Origin: Geomobilibacter sp964431365
Lineage (GTDB): Bacteria > Desulfobacterota > Desulfuromonadia > Geobacterales > DSM-12255
Direction of reading: 5' to 3'
Length of the DNA: 16,755 nt
NCBI GenBank assembly: GCA_964431365.1
Contig: CAYSJJ010000078.1
Span: forward strand, 1-16,755
Both the position numbers and the translations under genes were made by a program. The notes beneath the pieces are model-generated. The model did not search any database. It had not been told where the DNA came from and was given only the letters and a program-made list of their open reading frames with translations. Positions 7,305 to 15,172 of this stretch are shown piece after piece (positions within the stretch are counted from its first letter, which is position 1; each line of letters begins with the position of its first letter).

Positions 7305-8015
7305 ATGGAGCAGGTTCTGCAGCAGATCAATACACTGCCGGGAGTAGTCGGATCCCTGGTGACGTTTGCTGACGGTCGGGTAGCTGCCTCGGTCTTTCCC
7401 CCCATCTTTGACGAGCCGATCATCAGGGAGGCGACCGGGTCCCTTGCGGTGATCCGTGAGCGTTTGCAGCTCGGCGACTCTCTGGACCTCCTCGATCTCC
7501 GCTATGCCAACGGGCGTATCCTGGTGAAACCGCTTGCCGGCGGACTTCTGCTGCTGCTCTGCACCAAAGAGGTCAACCTCCAGGTCCTTGCCATTTCCCT
7601 GAATGTGGCCATGAAGAAGCTGGAAAAGCTGGTACTCGGCAGGGGGGCCGTAACCGAGCCGGAACTCAAGGCAGCTGAATCGCAGCCAGCGGCTCCGGTG
7701 CCGGAAGCGGTTTCCGGAGTTCTGACCCTGACCGCCGGCCACCTGATACCGGCCGAGGCCGACAAGGGGTTCGATCAGTTGGGGATGGTCGCCATGAATC
7801 AGACAACGGCCCATCGAGTCAGTTCGTTTTTCAGTTCGGGGGGCTTCAAGAAGATAACCCTCTACAACGATGGGAATGGCAAGAGTGGCAGCTTCCCGGT
7901 GATGGTCGTCAACGACGACGAAAACCGTTACGATGGCATGGCGATCCTCTGCAAAGCCATCGAAAGGAAGCTCGATGCCAAGGCGGGCGAGCCGCTCAGG
8001 GTGGAGATCACGTAA
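7305..8015 (+). CDS. Roadblock/LC7 domain protein with extra C-terminal domain
   Basis: 236 aa. The N-terminal 105 residues look like a roadblock/LC7 domain (MEQVLQQINTLPGVVGSLV, then VRER-type helix and GRILVKPLAGGLLLLLC). An Ala/Pro linker (about 115-140) leads to a second module of about 90 residues (GFDQLGMVAMNQTTAHRVSS, GGFKKITLYNDGNGKSG) that I cannot assign. No signal peptide. AGGAGG (7295-7300) lies 4 nt before the ATG and overlaps the stop of the upstream DUF4388/roadblock gene, which points to co-translation and possibly a heteromeric complex. Roadblock proteins often form dimers that act on MglA-like GTPases, but no such gene is in the window. The gene ends 20 nt before the convergent mnmH stop. 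Confidence 0.8.
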   Translation: MEQVLQQINTLPGVVGSLVTFADGRVAASVFPPIFDEPIIREATGSLAVIRERLQLGDSLDLLDLRYANGRILVKPLAGGLLLLLCTKEVNLQVLAISLNVAMKKLEKLVLGRGAVTEPELKAAESQPAAPVPEAVSGVLTLTAGHLIPAEADKGFDQLGMVAMNQTTAHRVSSFFSSGGFKKITLYNDGNGKSGSFPVMVVNDDENRYDGMAILCKAIERKLDAKAGEPLRVEIT

Positions 8016-8035
8016 CGGCGCGACTGCTGCTTCTG

Positions 8036-9073
8036 TCAGGAAGGGAGGACAAGTCCCTTCCGGTCGAGAAACGTAAAGAGTTCCTGCCGAGCCGAGTCGA
8101 AGTCCTCCAGGGATAGCCGGAGGTCTTCCACCCATGGCCGTTCCCTGTAGTACAGCCTGTCATAGTAATGGGTTATGAGCCCTGCCGTCAGTTGCTTCAG
8201 TTCCCACCGCTCCAGATACCCGACCATCTCGGCATACTGCTCACCCCCCAGTTTCTTCTTGATCCGGACCAGTGCATCAGCCATCAGGTCCCGGTATTCC
8301 TCCCGTCCATACTCAGCCAGCAGTCGCTCTATCCTGGTTTCCAGCGAGGCCTCGTTCCAGATCTTGATGCTCCCCTGCATTACCTCGTACAGATTGCCGG
8401 GGAGGAACAGTCTGCCGATGCGACGGCTTTCGCCTTCTATGAAGATCGGCCGGCCGGCCGGGCAGCGGCGGAAGGCATCCCAGAGCAGGGTCTCGAAACG
8501 TTTCTGGGACAGGTCCTGGGAAAGCCCCAGCGACCCGAAGGCCGACCCACGGTGGCTGGCGAGTCCCTCCAGGTCGATGGTGGTTGCTCCTCCATCACGC
8601 AGATGTCCGAGAAAGGTGGTCTTGCCGATACCGGTCAGCCCGTGCAGGACAACCAGGGGGCCGGGAGGGGTGAAACTCTCGAAGGAGGCGCCGACAATGT
8701 TGCGGAATGTCTTGTAGCCGCCGACGAGTTGTCGGACCGGAAAGCCGGTCAGGTCGAGGACCGTGGCGACGGTCTTGCTGCGCAGACCGCCGCGCCAGCA
8801 GTAGACGAGAATGGGGCGCCCGGCCGCCGCCCGCTCGATCTCCTCCACCATGGCGGGGAGACGGCCGGCAGTCAGGTCCAGGCCGCGACGGCGGGCTGCC
8901 TGGGGGCCGGTTTCCTTGTAGAGGATGCCGATCTCCACCCGTTCCTCGTTGGTCAAGAGCGGGACGTTAACGGCACCGGGAATATGGTCCTCCGCAAACT
9001 CCAGGGGGGTGCGAACATCCACGAACAGGTGGGTGTCGAGACAGGACGGGTCGAACTGCGCGGTTTGAGACAT
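8036..9073 (-). CDS. mnmH: tRNA 2-selenouridine synthase (MnmH/SelU)
   Basis: 345 aa. An N-terminal rhodanese domain (VDVRTPLEFAEDHIPGAVNVPLL at the start, active-site Cys92 in YCWRGGLRS) is followed by a P-loop domain with Walker A GLTGIGKT (145-152). This two-domain layout is that of E. coli SelU/YbbB, which replaces sulfur by selenium at the wobble 2-thiouridine of tRNAs for Lys, Glu and Gln, with geranylated intermediates, using selenophosphate. Its presence implies a selD gene elsewhere. The start at 9073 is preferred over the in-frame ATG at 9133: AAAGGAG lies 6 nt upstream of 9073 and the promoter at 9093-9121 would start transcription inside the longer version. It is convergent with the roadblock gene and divergent from the HDIG gene. 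Confidence 0.93.
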   Translation of the reverse strand: MSQTAQFDPSCLDTHLFVDVRTPLEFAEDHIPGAVNVPLLTNEERVEIGILYKETGPQAARRRGLDLTAGRLPAMVEEIERAAAGRPILVYCWRGGLRSKTVATVLDLTGFPVRQLVGGYKTFRNIVGASFESFTPPGPLVVLHGLTGIGKTTFLGHLRDGGATTIDLEGLASHRGSAFGSLGLSQDLSQKRFETLLWDAFRRCPAGRPIFIEGESRRIGRLFLPGNLYEVMQGSIKIWNEASLETRIERLLAEYGREEYRDLMADALVRIKKKLGGEQYAEMVGYLERWELKQLTAGLITHYYDRLYYRERPWVEDLRLSLEDFDSARQELFTFLDRKGLVLPS

Positions 9074-9092
9074 CTGCTGCTCCTTTGGCCGG

Positions 9093-9121
9093 ATTATAGC
9101 CATGGGCGAATCCGAAAGCAA
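9093..9121 (-). promoter_or_regulatory. Sigma70-type promoter for mnmH
   Basis: On the minus strand, TTGCTT (9116-9121) is followed after 17 nt by TATAAT (9093-9098, perfect -10). The transcript should begin near 9086, right at the AAAGGAG ribosome-binding site, giving a leader of only about 13 nt. This decides the mnmH start codon at 9073. Confidence 0.65.
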
Positions 9122-9151
9122 GGAGTGCGGCATCTGTTCCTGCAGTTAGCG

Positions 9152-9180
9152 TTGACAGTGGTAGGTGAATCGGGCATAGT
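9152..9180 (+). promoter_or_regulatory. Sigma70-type promoter for the HDIG - ybeY - dgkA/PAP2 - corC - lnt operon
   Basis: TTGACA (9152-9157, full consensus) is followed after 17 nt by CATAGT (9175-9180, 4 of 6 matches). The predicted start near 9187 gives a leader of about 45 nt before the first gene. It is divergent from the mnmH promoter with about 30 nt between the two -35 boxes. Confidence 0.5.
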
Positions 9181-9231
9181 AAACCATTCGTGCCGATTGT
9201 TCCCGGCAACTAGATGGTGCCCGCGAGGTAA

Positions 9232-11640
9232 GTGTACAAGCACATGTCCACCCATGGTGGTGAAAAGGATACAGCCGGCGGCAGCTCGCTGGCGAGGCTC
9301 TGGAGACACCTCCAGGACTCCCTGACCAGGCGGCTGGCAAACGACAGGCATGCCAGGCGGGATCGCCTCATCCTTCTTTTCGTCACTATCTCTGCAGTTA
9401 CCTTTTTCATCCTTCCCAGCCAGCATTTCCTTGCCATTACTTACAAGGCAGGCGAGGTTGCCATCGCCGACATCCGCTCTCCCGGCGATTACCTCATCGA
9501 AGACAACCCCCTGACCGACAAGAAACGGGCCGACGCGGAAGCGATCGCTCCGGTCGTGTATGACCTGCGACAACAGATCAGCCAGGATATCGCCGAACGG
9601 CTGACGCAGGGGGTGGCCCAGCTTGTCGATATGAAGCGATCGTCCGGGGGGATTGACCGCGAGGCCATCCGGTCGGCGGTTTCCCTGACCCTGGGGACGG
9701 ACGTGAGCAGCGCCGAGATGAGCGCCCTGGCCAGGATCAAGTCCGAACGGCTCTTTATCGCCGAGGTACGCAGGTTGCTGGCGCGCATTTACGGCCGCCA
9801 TGTCGTGGCCGATCAACGCTCGTTTGCCGCCGACCGCCTTCGGGGGGTCGTCCTTCTCGACGCGACTTCGGGCCAGGTCGTGGGGGATGGCGCTTCCCTC
9901 AATTCCATCGACCTCCCCGAGGTCCGCACGCTGCTGGCCAACACCACGCTCCTTTCCGTCGGCGACTCGCTGGACAGCGAGATCCTCAAGCAGCTCCTGG
10001 GACGGCTGATGCGCCCCAATCTGGTTTATAACCGGGCCGCCTCCGAAGAAAAGCGGAAGGTGGCGCGGGCTGCCGTCAACCCGGTGCTTATTCAGGTGAA
10101 GCGGGGGGAGATGATTGTCCGGGTCGGCGAACGGATTTCGCCGGAGCAGTCGTTCAAGCTGCAGAAGATATTTTCGGAGCGGCCGCATCGCAACCGCATG
10201 CTGACGGGGGCGGGAGTCCTGGGTCTCGCCATGATCCTCTTCTACTTCCCCTTCCGCTTTGCCCGCAAGAACATCAGGAAGTTCAATCCCTCCACCAAGG
10301 ATGTGCTCCTCCTCTCGCTCGTGACGGTGGGAAGCTTCCTACTCATCAAGCTCGCCTACGTGGTCTCCGGCGTCCTGGGGGGGGCATTCCCGGCGATCGA
10401 GACAACGTCGTACGCCTATCTGCTCCCCTTTGCCGCCGGCGCCATCCTGGTCAGGATCGTCCTTAATTCCGAGGTTGCCCTGGTCTACTGCGCCATCTGC
10501 GCGCCGCTCTACGGGATCATGTTCAACAGCAGCCTGCCGGTGGTTATCTACTCACTGCTGGGGGGGATTGTCGGTGCCCATGGCGTACGTCACTGCAAGG
10601 ACCGGAACACCATCTACAAGGCCGGCCTGAAGGTGAGCGTGGTCAACGTGGCGGTGGCCCTTTCCTTCCAGTTGGGGGCGGATAGCCTGTTTTCGCTCCA
10701 GACGGTCTACTGCGTTCTTTTCGCCTTTGCCGGCGGTGTCATCAATGCCATCTTCGTCTCCGGCACCATCCCGCTCATCGAGTCGCTCTTCCTCTACACG
10801 ACGGACATCAAGCTCCTGGAACTGGCCAACCTGAATTCATCCCTGCTCCGGGATCTGATGGTGCGGGCACCCGGCACCTACCACCACAGCGTCCTGGTCG
10901 GCACGCTGGTCGAGGCGGCGGCCGAGGCGATCAACGCCAACCCCCTCCTGGCACGGGTGGCTGCCTACTATCACGACATCGGCAAGATCAGCAAGCCCCA
11001 GTACTTCGTCGAGAACCTGGGCGGCGGCGAGAACCGGCACGACAAGCTCTCCCCGAGCATGAGCGCCCTGATCCTCATCTCCCATGTGAAGGAGGGGGTC
11101 GAGCTCGCCCGTCAGCACCGTCTGGGGCAGCCGATCATCGACATGATCCGTCAGTCCCATGGCTCGGGTCTCATCAGCTACTTTTACCAGAAGGCGAAGA
11201 GTCAGGCCGGGCCGGACCAGCCGGTGGACGAACGGGACTTCCGTTATCCCGGTCCCAAACCACAGACCCGCGAAGCAGGTCTCGTCCTCCTTGCCGACTG
11301 CGTGGAGGCCGCCTCCCGGACCCTGACCGATCCGACGCCGGCACGCATCCAGGGTCTGGTGCAGAAGATCATCAGCAACATCTTTACCGACGGTCAACTG
11401 GACGAATGCGAACTCACACTGAAGAACCTGCACGAAATCGCCAAGAGCTTCATTCAGATACTGACCGGCATCTATCATCACCGGATCGATTATCCCGAAC
11501 CGGCTTTCAAGGAAAAAGGGGGAGGTAGGAAACAGGGTGACAGTCACGGTAACGAACCGCCAAAGGCGGTGGCCGACCTCGGCGAAAGAGTTGAAAAGGG
11601 TGGCGCAGAGGATATTAAGCGCCTTGGCATGTCCAGATAA
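9232..11640 (+). CDS. HDIG-domain membrane protein (PgpH-like, 7TMR-HD family)
   Basis: 802 aa from a GTG at 9232, the first start after an in-frame TAA at 9229; an ATG at 9244 is the alternative, and GAGGT at 9225-9229 fits neither perfectly. A first transmembrane helix (about 44-63) is followed by a large extracytoplasmic region (about 70-315, 7TMR-HDED type), about seven membrane segments (about 322-520), and a cytoplasmic HD domain with YHH at 550-552 and the HDIG motif at 581-584. Listeria PgpH of this layout hydrolyses cyclic-di-AMP, so phosphodiesterase activity on a cyclic dinucleotide is likely; the exact substrate here is inferred. The last 35 residues overlap ybeY in another frame and look like non-conserved tail. 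It heads an envelope operon. The phoH gene that often accompanies ybeY is absent from the window. Confidence 0.92.
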   Translation: MYKHMSTHGGEKDTAGGSSLARLWRHLQDSLTRRLANDRHARRDRLILLFVTISAVTFFILPSQHFLAITYKAGEVAIADIRSPGDYLIEDNPLTDKKRADAEAIAPVVYDLRQQISQDIAERLTQGVAQLVDMKRSSGGIDREAIRSAVSLTLGTDVSSAEMSALARIKSERLFIAEVRRLLARIYGRHVVADQRSFAADRLRGVVLLDATSGQVVGDGASLNSIDLPEVRTLLANTTLLSVGDSLDSEILKQLLGRLMRPNLVYNRAASEEKRKVARAAVNPVLIQVKRGEMIVRVGERISPEQSFKLQKIFSERPHRNRMLTGAGVLGLAMILFYFPFRFARKNIRKFNPSTKDVLLLSLVTVGSFLLIKLAYVVSGVLGGAFPAIETTSYAYLLPFAAGAILVRIVLNSEVALVYCAICAPLYGIMFNSSLPVVIYSLLGGIVGAHGVRHCKDRNTIYKAGLKVSVVNVAVALSFQLGADSLFSLQTVYCVLFAFAGGVINAIFVSGTIPLIESLFLYTTDIKLLELANLNSSLLRDLMVRAPGTYHHSVLVGTLVEAAAEAINANPLLARVAAYYHDIGKISKPQYFVENLGGGENRHDKLSPSMSALILISHVKEGVELARQHRLGQPIIDMIRQSHGSGLISYFYQKAKSQAGPDQPVDERDFRYPGPKPQTREAGLVLLADCVEAASRTLTDPTPARIQGLVQKIISNIFTDGQLDECELTLKNLHEIAKSFIQILTGIYHHRIDYPEPAFKEKGGGRKQGDSHGNEPPKAVADLGERVEKGGAEDIKRLGMSR

Positions 11641-11998
11641 CGAGCTGGCTGTCACCATTGTGGGTGACCGGAGCATCCGGCGCCTCAACCGGGAGTATCT
11701 GGAGCGCGACAAAGCCACCAACGTCATTTCGTTTTCCATGCAGGAAGGGGATTTCGGCGCCATAAATCCCGGCCTGCTGGGGGATGTGGTGATCTCCGCC
11801 GACACCGCCGCCCGCGAAGCGGACGAGGGGGGTGAGAGCTACTGGTCGAGGCTTGTCTTTCTGCTTCTCCACGGTATCCTGCATCTCACCGGCTACGATC
11901 ACGAGCGGAGCGGTGAGGAGGAAGCCCGGCGGATGGAGGCAAAAGAGCAGGAGATCTTCGCCCTGCTGAAAAAGGAAGGGTTCCTGGAGATTCATTGA
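11537..11998 (+). CDS. ybeY: Endoribonuclease YbeY (rRNA maturation factor)
   Basis: 153 aa, normal family length. The metal-binding motif HGILHLTGYDH (112-122, with H112, H116 and H122) is complete, and LNREYLERDKATNVISFSM (50-68) is the other signature block. YbeY acts in 16S rRNA 3'-end processing and ribosome quality control. The GTG start at 11537 lies inside the HDIG gene, 104 nt before its stop. It is supported by TAGGA 6 nt upstream and by an N-terminus (TVTVTNRQ) that resembles other YbeY proteins, so the overlap appears real. The stop TGA overlaps the TTG start of the next gene. Confidence 0.95.
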   Translation: MTVTVTNRQRRWPTSAKELKRVAQRILSALACPDNELAVTIVGDRSIRRLNREYLERDKATNVISFSMQEGDFGAINPGLLGDVVISADTAAREADEGGESYWSRLVFLLLHGILHLTGYDHERSGEEEARRMEAKEQEIFALLKKEGFLEIH

Positions 11999-12705
11999 AA
12001 CCGACCCGCTTCATAGATTCCGTGAACTGCGCCATCGACGGGATTCTGTATACCGCCAGCACCCAGAAGCACATGCGGAACCATTTCATTGCAGCCCTGG
12101 TTCTCCTGCTGCTGGTCCTGTTCCTGCGGGTATCGGCACTTGAGTTCACGCTCCTGGCGGTTTCCGTCTCCTTCGTGCTCTTTGCCGAACTGGTGAACAC
12201 CGCCATTGAGGTGGTGGTGGACATGATCTCCCCCGAGTACCACCCCCTTGCCAAGATAGCCAAGGATGTGGCTGCCGGAAGCGTGCTCGTGTCGGCCATT
12301 GGCGCGACGGTGACCGGCTACCTGATACTCTCCCGCTATGTTTTCCCCATTTACAAGGAGGCTCTCGGCATGATAGGAACACCTGCTGACCTGGGGGCTA
12401 TCGTTTCCCTGCTGTTGGTGGTGATCGTCGTGGTTATCCTGAAGGCCATGTCCGGGAAAGGGACCCCGCTGCACGGGGGACTCCCCAGTGGTCATGCAGC
12501 CGTCGCCTTTACCATCGCCACCCTGGTCTCCCTCAAGACGCAGGACCCGATCACCTCCATCCTGACCATCTGCCTGGCGATCATGGTCAGTCACTCCCGC
12601 CTTCTCATGCGCATTCATTCGTTGCAGGAGGTTATTCTCGGCGGGGTGACCGGAACCGCCATCACGCTGGTGGTTGTACTGGTCTTCAAAGCGGCACTGA
12701 GATGA
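11995..12705 (+). CDS. dgkA: Diacylglycerol kinase (DgkA-type) - PAP2 phosphatase fusion
   Basis: 236 aa from a TTG at 11995 that overlaps the ybeY stop (TTGA); GGAG lies 5 nt upstream. Residues 1-115 form a small trimeric-type lipid kinase: E65, N68 and E72 in ELVNTAIE and K90-D91 in HPLAKIAKDVAAG match the catalytic residues of E. coli DgkA. Residues about 130-236 form a PAP2 phosphatase with PSGH (164-167) and SRLLMRIH (201-208). The first PAP2 motif KX6RP appears as K150...T157-P158, with Thr in place of Arg. In Gram-positives DgkA phosphorylates undecaprenol, and PAP2 enzymes can make undecaprenyl phosphate from the diphosphate. Both halves could thus feed the same lipid carrier pool, but DAG or phosphatidate turnover is also possible. 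It is an integral membrane protein of the envelope operon. Confidence 0.88.
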   Translation: MKPTRFIDSVNCAIDGILYTASTQKHMRNHFIAALVLLLLVLFLRVSALEFTLLAVSVSFVLFAELVNTAIEVVVDMISPEYHPLAKIAKDVAAGSVLVSAIGATVTGYLILSRYVFPIYKEALGMIGTPADLGAIVSLLLVVIVVVILKAMSGKGTPLHGGLPSGHAAVAFTIATLVSLKTQDPITSILTICLAIMVSHSRLLMRIHSLQEVILGGVTGTAITLVVVLVFKAALR

Positions 12706-12745
12706 CATTACCTAGTGATATTTGCAGACAGGAGGGATGGTAGCC

Positions 12746-13603
12746 TTGGAAGATGGTGCTCTCCGCAAGGGTCCCGGCCTCATTGAGGCGATCGGCCGCT
12801 TTCTGCGCGGCCGGAAAAGGGTGACCGAGGAAGAGATTCAGGAGTTGATGGACGCCGGCGAGGAAGAGGGGCTCATCAACGAGGAAGAGAACGAGATGAT
12901 CCGCGCCATCTTTGCCCTGCGGGACACGGTGGTGCGGGAGGTCATGGTTCCCCGCACCGACATGGCCACGCTGCCGGTGGATGCCCCGATCGACGAGGTG
13001 CTGCAGGCGATCATCTCCTGCGGTCACTCGCGGATCCCGGTTTTCGAGGGGACCATCGACAACGTCATCGGCATCCTCTACGCGAAGGATCTTCTCAAGT
13101 GCTGGGGCCAGCGCGAATCGGAGTTGGTGGTGCGACAGCTGATGCGTGCACCCTTTTTTACCCCCGAGACCAAGAACCTTGAGGAGTTGCTGCAGGAGTT
13201 CAAGAAGCGCCGGGTGCATCTGGCCGTCGTCATCGACGAGTATGGCGGCACGTCCGGGCTGATTACCATCGAGGACCTGCTGGAGCAGATCGTTGGGGAC
13301 ATCCAGGACGAGTACGACATCGAGGAAGAGTGGCTTACCGAGGAGGCGGACGGCACGGTCACGGTTGACGCCCGTCTTACCATCGAGGAGTTGGAAGGGC
13401 ATTTCGATGTCACTGTTGAGCGGGAAAAGTTCGATACGGTTGGCGGGTTGATCTTCTACCTGCTGGGGAGAATTCCCCGGACCGGTGAGGAGGTCGCCTG
13501 CAACGGTCTTCTCCTGACCGTGCTGGATGCCGATGAGCGCCGGATCAGCAAGGTCCGCGTCAGCCGCCGGTCAGTGGCCGAGGAGGCGACCTCGGCATCG
13601 TGA
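12746..13603 (+). CDS. corC: CorC/HlyC-family CBS-domain protein
   Basis: 285 aa from a TTG at 12746, placed 9 nt after AGGAGGG (12730-12736). In-frame alternatives are an ATG at 12737, directly abutting the ribosome-binding site, and a TTG at 12722. The protein aligns by eye with E. coli CorC over its whole length: MVPRTDMATLP, a CBS pair (about 60-185, HSRIPVFEGTIDNVIGILYAKDLL and VVIDEYGGTSGLITIEDLLE), GDIQDEYD, and a C-terminal CorC_HlyC domain (about 205-280). It lacks the DUF21 membrane part of the larger CNNM/CorB-type proteins, so it is soluble and cytoplasmic. The family is linked to Mg2+/Co2+ resistance; the name hemolysin is historical. corC next to lnt is a widely conserved arrangement. 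The stop overlaps the lnt start (GTGA). Confidence 0.9.
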   Translation: MEDGALRKGPGLIEAIGRFLRGRKRVTEEEIQELMDAGEEEGLINEEENEMIRAIFALRDTVVREVMVPRTDMATLPVDAPIDEVLQAIISCGHSRIPVFEGTIDNVIGILYAKDLLKCWGQRESELVVRQLMRAPFFTPETKNLEELLQEFKKRRVHLAVVIDEYGGTSGLITIEDLLEQIVGDIQDEYDIEEEWLTEEADGTVTVDARLTIEELEGHFDVTVEREKFDTVGGLIFYLLGRIPRTGEEVACNGLLLTVLDADERRISKVRVSRRSVAEEATSAS

Positions 13604-15165
13604 ATCAACCGCGCATCACCATACAGCAAAACCTGTCGGCCTGGTCGGCGCCGGCAGCGGCTCTCTGCTCGGGCATCCTCCTGGCCCTCGCCTTTCCGTT
13701 GCCGGGGATGGCGTTTCTTGCCTGGGTCGCTTTCGTGCCGCTCCTGGTGGCATGCCACGGCACTTCGCCGGGACGCGCCTTTCGCCTCGGGATGGCGGCC
13801 GGTTTCGCCGCCTACGCCGGGATACTGTACTGGCTCAATATCGTCATGACCACCTTCGGCAAGCTTCCCCTGGCGGTCAGCATCTCCCTTGCCCTTATTC
13901 TGGCCGCCTATCTGGCCCTGTATGTGGGGGGCACCATGGCGCTGGTAAGCTGGTTCCAGGGGGCCGGCGTCTCCCCGCTGGTTTCGTTTCCCCTGGTCTG
14001 GACCGCCCTGGAGTATCTCCGCTCCTTTCTGCTCACCGGGTTTCCGTGGGCGAGCCTGGCCTATTCCCAGTACCGGACCCTGCCGCTCATTCAGGTGGCC
14101 GACCTGGCCGGCATCTACGGCCTCGGCTGTCTGATCGCCTTTGCCAACGTGGTGGCGGCCTTGATGGTCAAGTCGCTCGTCCTGCGGGACGGCACCCGCT
14201 ATCCCGCCCGGAGCGGTCTCGTGCTGGTTCTGCTCCTGCTGGCCGTTCTCGGGTATGGGACGTTCAGGCTGAACGCGCCGGAAACCGGCAAGCTGGTCCG
14301 GGTTGCCCTGATCCAGGGGAATATCCCCCAGGACATCAAATGGAGCCCGGCCTTCCAGCAGGAGACCGTTGCCATCTACGAACGGCTCTCCCGCACGGTC
14401 GCTCCGGGGAGTAGCGATCTTCTGGTCTGGCCCGAGAGCGCGCTTCCCTTCTATTTCCAGCTGGAGGAGCAGTACAGCAGCCGGGTACGAGCCCTGGCCC
14501 GGGAACTGGGTGCCTCGCTGGTCGTGGGTAGTCCGGCCTTCGAGAAGGATGGGACCACGGTCCGTTACCTGAACAGCGCCTTTCTGCTCGGGCCTGGCGG
14601 AGAGGTGCTCGGACGCGGCGACAAGGTCCACCTGGTTCCGTTCGGCGAATATGTCCCCCTGGCCAGGCTGCTTCCCTTTGTCCACAAACTGGTGGAAGGG
14701 GTCGGCGACTTTTCCCCGGGCCGGTCGATGGCACCGCTCGTGGCGCCGTTCGGCAAGCTGGGGATACTGGTCTGCTTTGAGGGGATATTCCCGGAAATCT
14801 CCCGCGAGTATGTGCGACAGGGTGGTGAGCTCCTGGTGAACATCACCAACGATGCCTGGTACGGCCGTTCGTCCGCCCCTAGCCAGCACCTCTCCATGAC
14901 CGTGTTCCGGGCTGTGGAGAATCGGGTGCCGCTGGTGCGGGCCGCCAACACCGGGATCACGTCGGTCATCGACAGCAAGGGGCACTTCCAGGGGATGACC
15001 AGGATATTCCAGGAGGCGGTGCTGACCGGCGAGGTGCGGCTCGGCACGGAACAGACCATCTACAACCGGTACGGCGATTTCTTCGCCTGGGGTTGTCTCG
15101 TTGCGACGGCGGTCATGGCGGGGATGGCGTACCTACGTCGACGAAATGGAATCAAACAGAAATGA
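13600..15165 (+). CDS. lnt: Apolipoprotein N-acyltransferase
   Basis: 521 aa. About six hydrophobic segments in the first 230 residues form the membrane part, and a periplasmic nitrilase-fold domain follows with the full catalytic triad: E279 in VWPESALPF, K342 in GDKVHLVPFGEY and C392 in VCFEGIFPE. A last transmembrane helix lies at about 495-513. The enzyme moves an acyl chain from a phospholipid to the N-terminal Cys of lipoproteins, the last step of their maturation; the two lipoproteins at the window edges would be substrates. The GTG start at 13600 overlaps the corC stop (13601-13603); GAGGAGG lies somewhat far upstream (about 14 nt), so coupling by re-initiation is likely. Confidence 0.95.
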   Translation: MNQPRITIQQNLSAWSAPAAALCSGILLALAFPLPGMAFLAWVAFVPLLVACHGTSPGRAFRLGMAAGFAAYAGILYWLNIVMTTFGKLPLAVSISLALILAAYLALYVGGTMALVSWFQGAGVSPLVSFPLVWTALEYLRSFLLTGFPWASLAYSQYRTLPLIQVADLAGIYGLGCLIAFANVVAALMVKSLVLRDGTRYPARSGLVLVLLLLAVLGYGTFRLNAPETGKLVRVALIQGNIPQDIKWSPAFQQETVAIYERLSRTVAPGSSDLLVWPESALPFYFQLEEQYSSRVRALARELGASLVVGSPAFEKDGTTVRYLNSAFLLGPGGEVLGRGDKVHLVPFGEYVPLARLLPFVHKLVEGVGDFSPGRSMAPLVAPFGKLGILVCFEGIFPEISREYVRQGGELLVNITNDAWYGRSSAPSQHLSMTVFRAVENRVPLVRAANTGITSVIDSKGHFQGMTRIFQEAVLTGEVRLGTEQTIYNRYGDFFAWGCLVATAVMAGMAYLRRRNGIKQK

Positions 15166-15172
15166 CCACGGC

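Noticed and set aside
8039..8061. Hairpin (8-bp stem GGAAGGGA, 7-nt loop) as a bidirectional terminator between the roadblock gene and mnmH
   Set aside because: The stem is perfect, but neither side is followed by a T-run and it lies within the last codons of mnmH. It might still slow polymerase; it is not strong enough to call.
9074..9133. Longer mnmH start at 9133
   Set aside because: The predicted promoter lies inside this extension and the good ribosome-binding site serves the ATG at 9073.
8168..9325. A 385-codon open frame on the plus strand
   Set aside because: It lies opposite mnmH, crosses the divergent promoter region and runs into the HDIG start in another frame. It shows no protein family features.
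9094..10188. A 364-codon open frame on the minus strand
   Set aside because: It is opposite the N-terminal half of the HDIG protein and overlaps the mnmH promoter; no family features.
13456..14985. A 509-codon open frame on the minus strand
   Set aside because: It is exactly opposite lnt and the end of corC, both with clear catalytic or family motifs. Its protein is rich in Gln, Gly, Arg and His without any recognisable domain, as expected for an antisense shadow in GC-rich DNA.
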